Assembly: GCA_002359075.1 (NCBI GenBank) | Contig: DEQA01000026.1 | Location: 25,942 to 37,672, forward strand | Length of the DNA: 11,731 bases | Direction of reading: 5' to 3' | Source: Planococcaceae bacterium UBA3378 | Lineage (GTDB): Bacteria > Bacillota > Bacilli > Bacillales_A > Planococcaceae | Part shown: positions 5,982 to 11,731 of the stretch, one piece after another | Position numbering within the stretch: position 1 is the stretch's first letter | Layout: the number at the start of each line of letters is the position of its first letter | Translations under genes and position numbers: made by a program | The notes under the pieces: model-generated | Told to the model about the DNA's origin: nothing | Database searches by the model: none | What the model saw: the letters and a program-made list of their open reading frames with translations, nothing else

Positions 5982-6941
5982 ATGAAAAAAATTGCCGTTT
6001 TGACAAGTGGTGGGGATGCACCGGGCATGAATGCCGCCATTCGTGCTGTTGTCCGGAAGGCACACTTTCACGGTGTGGACGTAGTAGGTGTCTATCACGG
6101 CTTTGAAGGATTATATAAAGGGAACTTTGAACAGCTGGATTTAGGAGCAGTGGGAGGTATTATCCAACGTGGCGGAACGAAACTGTACTCAGCCCGTTTT
6201 CCGGAATTTAAAGAAGAGAAATATCAGCTAAAAGCAATCGAAAATATGAGAGAACAAGGTATTGAAGGACTCGTTGTCATTGGAGGCGATGGTTCATACC
6301 GCGGGGCTATGCAATTGACGGAAAAAGGGTTTCCTTGTGTAGGGATTCCGGGTACAATCGATAATGACATTGCGGGTACTGACTATACAATCGGCTTTGA
6401 TACGGCTCTTAATACGGTTGTTGAAGCAATCGATAAAATCCGTGATACAGCGACAAGCCATGAAAATACCTTTATAGTAGAAGTAATGGGCCGGGCTGCC
6501 GGAGATATTGCCTTATGGGCTGGGGTGGCTGCCGGAGCAGAATCCGTATTGATTCCTGAACAGGAATATGATCTGGGGGAAATTATTTCCCGTCTTGAGC
6601 GGGGAGCGGCTCGTAGCAAAAGATATAGCATTATAATAGTCGCGGAAGGTGTAATGCCCGGAAATGAATTGGCTAAAATTCTAGAAGAAAAAACAGGTAT
6701 CCAAATCCGTGTTTCGGTGCTCGGGCATATCCAGCGGGGAGGCGCCCCATCCGCACAGGACAGGGTTCTCGCAGGACGCCTTGGAGCAAAAGCGGTAGAG
6801 GTGCTGTTAGAAGGCGGAAGCGGCCGAGCTGTCGGCATTAGAAACCATACAATTGTTGATTATGGATTAAGGGAAGCTTATGAGGGTAATCATAAAGCAG
6901 ACCTTAGTTTATATACATTATCAAAAGAATTGTCTATCTAA
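5982..6941 (+). CDS. pfkA: ATP-dependent 6-phosphofructokinase
   Basis: Converts fructose 6-phosphate and ATP to fructose 1,6-bisphosphate, the committed, allosterically controlled step of glycolysis. The 319-aa length equals that of Bacillus and Geobacillus PfkA. Seen: SGGDAPGMNA (9-18), GGDGS (101-105) for ATP, PGTIDNDI (123-130) with catalytic Asp127, EVMGR (167-171), and GHIQRGG (248-254) with substrate-binding His249 and Arg252; effector-site Arg21, Arg25, Arg154, Arg211 and Lys213 are present. Odd: position 162, Arg in classical bacterial PfkA and a contact to substrate phosphate, is Asn (SHENTF). The frame is open back to 5742 inside the accDA terminator, but AGGAGG (5967-5972) 9 nt before ATG 5982 fixes the start. 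pyk follows after 23 bases in the same operon. Confidence 0.97.
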   Translation: MKKIAVLTSGGDAPGMNAAIRAVVRKAHFHGVDVVGVYHGFEGLYKGNFEQLDLGAVGGIIQRGGTKLYSARFPEFKEEKYQLKAIENMREQGIEGLVVIGGDGSYRGAMQLTEKGFPCVGIPGTIDNDIAGTDYTIGFDTALNTVVEAIDKIRDTATSHENTFIVEVMGRAAGDIALWAGVAAGAESVLIPEQEYDLGEIISRLERGAARSKRYSIIIVAEGVMPGNELAKILEEKTGIQIRVSVLGHIQRGGAPSAQDRVLAGRLGAKAVEVLLEGGSGRAVGIRNHTIVDYGLREAYEGNHKADLSLYTLSKELSI

Positions 6942-6964
6942 GAGGAAAACGGAGCGGATGTTAT

Positions 6965-8725
6965 ATGAGAAAAACAAAGATTGTTTGTACAATTGGACCA
7001 GCTAGTGAATCACCAGAAATGCTTGAACAGCTTATCGAAGCAGGAATGAATGTAGCGCGCCTTAACTTTTCACATGGCTCGCATGAAGAGCATGCCATCC
7101 GTATTGCGGCGATTCGAGATGCAGCAGAAAAAGTAGGAAAACCAGTTGGCATCCTGCTGGATACAAAGGGACCGGAAATTCGTACACATACGATGGAAAA
7201 TGGTGAGCTTCATCTTGTGACAGGGCAAGTAATCGATATTTCAATGAAGGAAGTTGTCGGCAATGAAAGTGTATTTTCGGTAACTTATGAGCAATTAATT
7301 GAAGATGTAGAGCAAAACGATGTTATTTTGCTGGATGACGGCTTAATTGAGCTTCGTGTACTGGCAAAAGATGTGGAGCGCGGACTGATTCATACGATTG
7401 TAGAAAATGCCGGCGTTTTAAAAAATAAAAAAGGCGTAAATGTACCAGGCGTTTCGATTAAATTACCTGGTATTACAGAAAAGGATGCCCAGGATATTCT
7501 GTTTGGCATTGACCAAGGTGTTGATTTTATTGCTGCTTCTTTCGTCCGTACAGCGAAGGATGTACTTGAAATTCGTGAATTATTAGAGCAAAATAACGGC
7601 TCTCATATTCAAATCATCCCTAAAATTGAAAACCAGGAAGGCGTAGACAATATTGATGCCATTATTGAAGTTTCTGATGGGCTGATGGTGGCAAGGGGTG
7701 ACCTGGGGGTAGAGATTCCGGCAGAGGAAGTACCGCTTGTGCAAAAATCCTTGATTAAAAAGTGCAATCAGGTAGGAAAGCCGGTTATCACAGCTACACA
7801 AATGCTTGATTCCATGCAGCGTAATCCTCGCCCAACACGAGCAGAAGCATCCGATGTAGCAAATGCCATTATTGATGGGACAGACGCTATTATGCTTTCT
7901 GGAGAGACAGCGGCAGGTCTTTATCCGCTGGAGTCTGTACAAACAATGTATAAAATTGCCGAACGTACAGAGCAGGCATTGAATTACCGTCAAATCGTCT
8001 CTGAGCGCAGCCGCGAAAAAGATGCAAATATGACGGAAGCCATTTCACAGGCTGTAGCTTATACTTCCATTAATCTGAATGTAAAGGCAGTCCTTGCCCC
8101 GACAGAAAGTGGCAATACAGCAAAAATGATTGCAAAATACCGCCCGGGTGTCCCAATTGTTGCCGTTACCGGTTCAATCAATACGGCACAGATGCTTACA
8201 CTTGTTTGGGGAGTGCAGCCGATTGTATGCCAACGTGTCCAAACAACGGATGAAATCCTTGAGCTTGCTGTAGATGAAGCATTAAAACACGAATATGTAA
8301 ACCACGGGGATGCTGTAGTCATTACAGCTGGTGTGCCGGTTGGCGAAGCAGGAACGACAAACTTGATGAAAGTCCATGTGATTGGCGACCTTTTAGCACG
8401 CGGGCAAGGTATTGGAAAAGCGTCAGTTGTAGGAAAAGCCGTCGTAGCAAAAAATGCAGGGGAAGCAATGGCCTATGAGACAGAAGGCGGCATTTTAGTA
8501 ACAGTAGGCTCCGATCGTGAGATGATGCCGGCAATTGAAAACTGTGTAGGGATCATTACCGAAGAGGGCGGCTTGACAAGCCACGCTGCTGTCGTAGGTT
8601 TAAGTCTGGGCATTCCGGTCATCGTAGGAGTGAAGGAAGCAACAACACTTATCCGCCACGGACAGGAAATTACGATGGATGCAGAAACAGGCGTTATTTA
8701 TAAAGGACATGCGAGCGTTCTGTAA
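6965..8725 (+). CDS. pyk: Pyruvate kinase with C-terminal PEP-utiliser-like domain
   Basis: Transfers phosphate from phosphoenolpyruvate to ADP, giving pyruvate and ATP, the last step of glycolysis. The 586-aa product has the long Bacillus-type form. Residues 1-~475 are the pyruvate kinase barrel, B and C domains: ARLNFSHG (31-38), LDTKGPEIRT (65-74), IPKIEN with catalytic Lys220, ARGDLGVE (243-250), TRAEASDVANAI (291-302). Residues ~480-586 are the extra C-terminal sequence resembling the swivelling domain of PEP-using enzymes, with EEGGLTSHAAVVG (533-545) including His540; in the Bacillus/Geobacillus family this domain affects regulation rather than catalysis. The start ATG 6965 follows a GGAG-containing site (6951-6954), 10 nt upstream and 23 bases after the pfkA stop. 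A large hairpin lies downstream. Confidence 0.97.
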   Translation: MRKTKIVCTIGPASESPEMLEQLIEAGMNVARLNFSHGSHEEHAIRIAAIRDAAEKVGKPVGILLDTKGPEIRTHTMENGELHLVTGQVIDISMKEVVGNESVFSVTYEQLIEDVEQNDVILLDDGLIELRVLAKDVERGLIHTIVENAGVLKNKKGVNVPGVSIKLPGITEKDAQDILFGIDQGVDFIAASFVRTAKDVLEIRELLEQNNGSHIQIIPKIENQEGVDNIDAIIEVSDGLMVARGDLGVEIPAEEVPLVQKSLIKKCNQVGKPVITATQMLDSMQRNPRPTRAEASDVANAIIDGTDAIMLSGETAAGLYPLESVQTMYKIAERTEQALNYRQIVSERSREKDANMTEAISQAVAYTSINLNVKAVLAPTESGNTAKMIAKYRPGVPIVAVTGSINTAQMLTLVWGVQPIVCQRVQTTDEILELAVDEALKHEYVNHGDAVVITAGVPVGEAGTTNLMKVHVIGDLLARGQGIGKASVVGKAVVAKNAGEAMAYETEGGILVTVGSDREMMPAIENCVGIITEEGGLTSHAAVVGLSLGIPVIVGVKEATTLIRHGQEITMDAETGVIYKGHASVL

Positions 8726-8763
8726 AAAATAAAAAAGGCGCTTTTTGGGCACCTTGAAAATAT

Positions 8764-8826
8764 GGAATACACTATAGAGCTCTCTGGAAAGTCTCGTCTT
8801 TCCGGGGAGTTCTTCTTGTGTATTCC
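8764..8826 (+). terminator. 63-nt near-perfect hairpin after pyk, probable terminator
   Basis: Outer arms GGAATACAC (8764-8772) and GTGTATTCC (8818-8826) pair perfectly. Inside, AGAG/TTCT (8776-8779, 8810-8813) and a 12-bp stem 8780-8791 with 8798-8809 (two G·U) enclose the loop TCTCGT, leaving one small internal loop. The inner stem followed by TTCTTCTT looks like an intrinsic terminator for pfkA-pyk; the extra outer arms are not needed for that, so another role or a repeat-element origin is possible. Confidence 0.55.
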
Positions 8827-8918
8827 TAATGTGGTGTTATCCTGCATTGCCTCTAATTATAAAGGCTGAAGATGAAACTTTTTAACGGCTCGCTCGTATA
8901 TAGTAAGGGGTGAAGAAA

Positions 8919-9308
8919 ATGAGAAATCTCTTTATAGTATTCATTGCTTGTGTGTTAGCGGAAATAACAGCCATTATCATGGTGGGAAATTGGCTTGGTG
9001 TCTTCCCAACCTTGTTACTGCTCATCGCTACAAGCGTTCTTGGCGTGTACCTGTTAAAAAAACGCGGTACCGAATCTTTTAAAGAAATTCAGCGTTCGAT
9101 TGCTAACGGACAAGCCCCCGGGGTTGCACTTATGGAGGCCTTTATGATGTTTATTGGGGCTGTCCTTCTTGTATTGCCTGGTTTTTTATCAGATATTGTC
9201 GGTCTGCTAATGCTGACATCAGCAACACGTAATCTTTTCAAGCCGCTTATTTTTATGTGGCTGCGTAAAAAATTAAAAAACCGCCATACAATTATCGTGC
9301 AAAGATAG
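8919..9308 (+). CDS. fxsA: FxsA family membrane protein
   Basis: Small integral membrane protein of the FxsA family (129 aa; Bacillus homologue ~127). In E. coli, FxsA overproduction relieves F-plasmid exclusion of phage T7; its normal job is unknown. Hydrophobic segments lie at ~4-22, ~27-46 and ~72-100, the last containing the family-typical LPGFLSDIVGLLML (86-99). The C-terminus is basic (LRKKLKNRH). ATG 8919 is chosen since AAGGGG (8905-8910) is 8 nt upstream; the in-frame GTG at 8910 lies within that site. It follows pyk as in Bacillus, but a hairpin intervenes and no convincing separate promoter was found, so it may rely on readthrough from pfkA-pyk. Its last 17 bases overlap the end of the opposite-strand gene. 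Confidence 0.9.
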   Translation: MRNLFIVFIACVLAEITAIIMVGNWLGVFPTLLLLIATSVLGVYLLKKRGTESFKEIQRSIANGQAPGVALMEAFMMFIGAVLLVLPGFLSDIVGLLMLTSATRNLFKPLIFMWLRKKLKNRHTIIVQR

Positions 9309-10245
9309 ATTTTTCTTTAAGCTTAACGGCAAGCAACAGAAAGAATGGGCTTAGCAAAATACCATAAAAGCCGAATAATAAAACAGAGGCAGCGCTGATG
9401 AAAAATGTATGGATTGTCCGCACATGAAAAGTGGACGCCCATAAATATGACTCGGTCAGCTGCCTTGTTGTTTGGATAAAGATGTACAAGATAACAATGG
9501 CAATACATAATATAATTTGATCTACAATATAGAAATAAATGGCTAACGGCACAAGAACAAGTCCGATGCCGAAGAACGGCAGGCAATCTGCCAATGCGAT
9601 AAAGAAGGCTTTTTGCCAAGGAAAGCTAAAGCCAAGCAGCCAAAAGCCGAGCGCTAATAGCAAAAACGTGACGAGCAGCAGCCGGAGCTCTACATATAGA
9701 AAAGTAGTAAATAGGTGCATAGCACGTTCAAAGTAGCTTTTCCACGTTTGACGGACAGATTTTGGTGTATAGATGAAAAACCAATACCTGTCCCGTTTGC
9801 TTTCAAACAAAGAAAAGTAGAAAGCCATAATAAAAATAATTACTTCGAAAAAATAGCTGAAAAGTTCCTTCGTCAAATTAATACCGACAGAAGCAATTTG
9901 GTCGACCGCTGATAAAGCAGCTTCCATCATCGCCTGCAATATTGGATGAGAAAAAATATCGCTATTTACAAGCTCCTGAATCTGCGGAAAGACGACGATA
10001 AAGCTATCGATAATAAAATGGAATAAAAAATACATACAGTAAAAGAAAGAGATTGTAGTGAAAAATACTACTAAAACATATGGAATTCTTAGTTTTTTAT
10101 AAAAGAAGAGCAGAAATGGGTGGAATAAGGTAGCGAAAAATATTCCGAGTGTGATAGGAGAAATGACAATCATAAGCAGTAAATATAATAAAAGAAGTAC
10201 AAATTTCTTAGTACTTTCGTAGGAAAAATTGAATAAATTATACAT
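9292..10245 (-). CDS. ytvI: AI-2E transporter family membrane protein, YtvI-like
   Basis: A 317-aa multi-spanning membrane protein of the AI-2E/PerM superfamily, a family that includes proposed exporters and cation/proton exchangers; the substrate here cannot be told. Hydrophobic stretches: ~14-48, ~55-86, ~128-147, ~186-206, ~212-240, ~243-258 and ~279-306; a soluble amphipathic stretch lies at ~88-125. ADCLPFFGIGLVLVPLAIY (219-237) matches the family's conserved Pro/Gly region. The position between fxsA and citZ is that of Bacillus ytvI, a gene named as a sporulation membrane protein, but this copy is shorter (Bacillus ~370 aa) and lies opposite to its neighbours. The start is ATG with GGGGTGA about 11 nt upstream, a longish gap. 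Its 3' end converges on and overlaps fxsA. Confidence 0.82.
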   Translation of the reverse strand: MYNLFNFSYESTKKFVLLLLYLLLMIVISPITLGIFFATLFHPFLLFFYKKLRIPYVLVVFFTTISFFYCMYFLFHFIIDSFIVVFPQIQELVNSDIFSHPILQAMMEAALSAVDQIASVGINLTKELFSYFFEVIIFIMAFYFSLFESKRDRYWFFIYTPKSVRQTWKSYFERAMHLFTTFLYVELRLLLVTFLLLALGFWLLGFSFPWQKAFFIALADCLPFFGIGLVLVPLAIYFYIVDQIILCIAIVILYIFIQTTRQLTESYLWASTFHVRTIHTFFISAASVLLFGFYGILLSPFFLLLAVKLKEKSIFAR

Positions 10246-10361
10246 TTAAAAAGAGCTCACCCCTATTTTATGTTAGGTATATCTCGTTTGAAACTCGAAT
10301 TTCTCTCTAAAACACTATTTTTATATGTCGTGCGCGTTTTTCTTAAATTAGTTCCTTTTCA

Positions 10362-10390
10362 TTCACAAAGCCGTCAAAATTGATTATAAT
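10362..10390 (+). promoter_or_regulatory. Sigma-A promoter of citZ
   Basis: TTCACA (10362-10367), 17-bp spacer, TATAAT (10385-10390): five of six and six of six consensus matches with ideal spacing. The predicted start is about 10396-10398, giving a leader of ~107 nt before citZ. The -10 sequence ATTATAAT also reads as a -10 on the other strand, but no matching -35 for ytvI was found. Confidence 0.82.
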
Positions 10391-10396
10391 GATACT

Positions 10397-10410
10397 TGTA
10401 AGCGATTTAC
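10397..10410 (+). promoter_or_regulatory. Candidate cre (CcpA) site at the citZ start point
   Basis: TGTAAGCGATTTAC matches the cre pattern TGWAANCGNTNWCA except for the last two bases, and contains GTAA-GCGAT-TTAC symmetry. It lies on the predicted +1 of citZ. CcpA repression of citZ is established in B. subtilis, which supports the reading; the imperfect right half keeps confidence moderate. Confidence 0.5.
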
Positions 10411-10411
10411 T

Positions 10412-10439
10412 TATAGGTTCATTGAGCAGAACTATAGGT
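10412..10439 (+). repeat. Two TATAGGT direct repeats, 21-bp period
   Basis: TATAGGT occurs at 10412-10418 and 10433-10439, starts 21 bp apart, which is two turns of the helix, in the citZ leader just after the cre-like site. Flanks are partly alike (a C follows two bases after each). It could be a second regulator site or chance. Confidence 0.35.
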
Positions 10440-10467
10440 GCTTTTATCTTATGAAAAAAGAAAGCAC
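10438..10467 (+). other. Hairpin in citZ leader
   Basis: GTGCTTT (10438-10444) pairs with AAAGCAC (10461-10467) around a 16-nt A-rich loop, which can add some T·A pairs. It ends 22 nt before the AAGGAG of citZ, without a T tract, so it is not a terminator. A role in mRNA stability or control is only a guess. Confidence 0.35.
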
Positions 10468-10504
10468 TTACAAAAAAAATATAATCATGAAGGAGCGATT
10501 TACT

Positions 10505-11620
10505 ATGTCAACAACTAAAGGCTTAGAGGGCATCGTAGCAGCGGAGTCAAAAATCAGTTCGATCATCGATGACACACTTACATATGTAGGTTATAACATC
10601 GACGATTTAACAAACAACGCATCTTTTGAAGAAATTATTTACTTACTTTGGCATACTCGTTTACCAAAAGCGGACGAGCTTGCAGAGTTAAAACAACAAT
10701 TAGCAGATAATATGGATGTGCCGGCTGCCATTTATGACTTATTTAAATCTATGCCGCTTAGCACAGTACATCCAATGGCTGCATTGCGTACAGCTGTATC
10801 AATGCTTGGTACGTTTGACGAAGAAGCTGATGTGATGGAAACGGAAGCAAACTATCGTAAAGCAATCCGTTTGCAAGCGAAAATTGCGACTGTAGTAACT
10901 GCGTTCTCTCGTATCCGTAAAGGATTAGAGCCAATAGCTCCTAAACCAGAACTTGGCTATGCAGCTAATTTCTTATACATGTTATCTGGTGAAGAGCCAG
11001 AAGCAATTGCAATCGAAGCATTCGACAAAGCATTAATTTTACATGCTGACCACGAATTAAATGCTTCTACATTCACAGCCCGTGTTTGTGTGGCAACATT
11101 ATCTGACGTATACTCTGGCGTAACTGCTGCAATCGGCGCATTAAAAGGTCCTTTACACGGCGGTGCCAACGAGCAAGTTATGAAAATGTTATCTGAAATT
11201 GGTTCAATTGATAATGTTGAATCTTACATCCAAGATAAACTTGATAATAAAGAGAAAATTATGGGATTCGGTCACCGCGTATATCGCAAAGGCGACCCAC
11301 GTGCACCACACTTACGTGAAATGTCTCAAAAATTGACTGCTTTAACTGGTAAACCGGAATTATACGAAATGTCAGTGAAAATCCACGACATGATTGTAGA
11401 ACAAAAAGGTCTTCCAGCGAACGTAGACTTCTTCTCAGCATCAGTTTATGATTCTTTAGGTATTGAACATGACTTATTCACACCAATCTTCGCAGTATCT
11501 CGTACTTCAGGTTGGGTAGCTCACATCCTTGAGCAATATGCAAACAACCGCTTAATCCGTCCACGTGCAGAATATGTTGGACCAGGAATGCAAAAATACA
11601 TTCCAATCAACGAGCGCTAA
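10505..11620 (+). CDS. citZ: Citrate synthase
   Basis: Condenses acetyl-CoA and oxaloacetate to citrate, the entry step of the TCA cycle. The 371-aa product equals Bacillus CitZ (~372). Seen: ILHADHELNAS (178-188), GPLHGGAN (215-222) with catalytic His218, GFGHRVY (254-260) with His257, NVDFFS (307-312) with catalytic Asp308, and RPRAEYVGP (352-360) with substrate-binding Arg. The frame is open to an ATG at 10451, but AAGGAG (10490-10495) 9 nt before ATG 10505 and the alignment of MSTTKGLEG with the family set the start. Codons are more biased (TTA, CGT, GTA, CCA) than in dnaE upstream, as expected of a highly expressed gene. icd follows after a hairpin, suggesting a citZ-icd(-mdh) operon as in Bacillus. 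Confidence 0.97.
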   Translation: MSTTKGLEGIVAAESKISSIIDDTLTYVGYNIDDLTNNASFEEIIYLLWHTRLPKADELAELKQQLADNMDVPAAIYDLFKSMPLSTVHPMAALRTAVSMLGTFDEEADVMETEANYRKAIRLQAKIATVVTAFSRIRKGLEPIAPKPELGYAANFLYMLSGEEPEAIAIEAFDKALILHADHELNASTFTARVCVATLSDVYSGVTAAIGALKGPLHGGANEQVMKMLSEIGSIDNVESYIQDKLDNKEKIMGFGHRVYRKGDPRAPHLREMSQKLTALTGKPELYEMSVKIHDMIVEQKGLPANVDFFSASVYDSLGIEHDLFTPIFAVSRTSGWVAHILEQYANNRLIRPRAEYVGPGMQKYIPINER

Positions 11621-11640
11621 TTTGAAAAATATGCTAAACT

Positions 11641-11675
11641 AATCTAGGACTGTGCACTTTATCCAGTCCTGGATT
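11641..11675 (+). other. Hairpin between citZ and icd
   Basis: A 12-bp stem, 11641-11652 with 11664-11675 (core AGGACTG/CAGTCCT, one T·G), has an 11-nt loop and ends in GGATTTTC. The T tract is short (four), so partial termination or an RNA end-protecting/processing hairpin between two unequally expressed cistrons is more likely than full termination. It lies 21 bases past the citZ stop and 9 before the AGGAGG of icd. Confidence 0.6.
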
Positions 11676-11699
11676 TTCGAATATAGGAGGCAAATATTC

Positions 11700-11731
11700 A
11701 TGACGAACAAAATCGTAGTAGAAAATGGTGT
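11700..11731 (+). CDS. icd: Isocitrate dehydrogenase (NADP), first 10 codons
   Basis: ATG 11700 has AGGAGG (11685-11690) 9 nt upstream and opens MTNKIVVENG before the window ends. This fits the N-terminus of Bacillales isocitrate dehydrogenase (…VSNGVLNVPN in B. subtilis), and icd is the gene expected after citZ. The enzyme converts isocitrate to 2-oxoglutarate with NADP. Only ten complete codons are visible, so identity rests mostly on gene order. Confidence 0.85.
   Translation, partial: MTNKIVVENG

Noticed and set aside
6383..6838. 151-aa open frame on the minus strand inside pfkA
   Set aside because: It is fully antisense to a well-conserved gene, Ser/Pro/Arg-rich in the way of complementary-strand shadows, with no family resemblance or ribosome binding site.
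7583..7993. 136-aa open frame on the minus strand inside pyk
   Set aside because: Antisense shadow of pyruvate kinase; composition (many Cys, Arg, His) and lack of a start signal do not support a gene.
8732..8746. AAAAAG-GCG-CTTTTT just after the pyk stop, as a terminator
   Set aside because: Only a 6-bp mostly A/T stem with a 3-nt loop; the sequence then continues GGGCACC. Too weak beside the large hairpin at 8764-8826.
8897..8904. TATATAGT as a -10 box for fxsA
   Set aside because: No -35 at a suitable distance, and transcription would start after the ribosome binding site at 8905-8910.
10255..10275. Minus-strand CATAAAATA resembling a sigma-K/sigma-E -10 for the ytvI-like gene
   Set aside because: No matching -35 element at the right distance, and the start point would fall at or past the ribosome binding site.
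10451..10504. ATG at 10451 as the start of citrate synthase (389 aa)
   Set aside because: It lies in a hairpin loop without an SD; AAGGAG before ATG 10505 and the usual family length support the shorter protein.

Overview
The window is a stretch of Gram-positive (Bacillales) core chromosome. The gene order dnaE – GntR regulator – accD – accA – pfkA – pyk – fxsA – ytvI (reversed) – citZ – icd matches the well-known Bacillus segment around dnaE/accDA/pfkA-pyk/citZ-icd. It differs in that a FadR-type GntR regulator, rather than a malic enzyme gene, sits before accD. Protein flavour (CitZ, the short DnaE, the regulator position) suggests a Planococcaceae-type organism such as Lysinibacillus or Solibacillus; that genus-level guess is inference. 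No phage, insertion sequence, CRISPR, tRNA or rRNA was seen.

Layout. 1-3018: 3' part of dnaE (first ~26 codons lie outside the window), closed by a strong terminator. 3054-5608: a regulator-accD-accA operon with its own sigma-A promoter and a FadR-like palindrome at the predicted transcription start. 5609-5981: a non-coding gap with a hairpin that overlaps a possible 34-aa ORF, a strong terminator, then an extended -10 promoter and a leader that can fold into several helices before pfkA. 5982-8725: pfkA-pyk, the two key enzymes of lower and upper glycolysis. 8764-8826: a 63-nt near-perfect hairpin. 8919-9308: fxsA, whose 3' end overlaps that of the convergent ytvI-like gene (9292-10245). 10246-10504: citZ control region with a near-consensus promoter, a cre-like site on the start point and a spaced direct repeat. 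10505-11620: citZ; a 12-bp hairpin; then the first codons of icd.

Together the genes run from glycolysis (pfkA, pyk) to entry of acetyl-CoA into fatty acid synthesis (accDA) or the TCA cycle (citZ, icd). The most useful observations are the FadR-like operator/promoter pair that also forces a later start for the regulator, an Arg-to-Asn change at the fructose-6-phosphate/allosteric position 162 of PfkA, the structured pfkA leader, and the 63-nt hairpin after pyk. Several gene starts are moved downstream from the longest open frame. I do not see a clearly undescribed multi-gene system; this is mostly a housekeeping region with interesting regulation.
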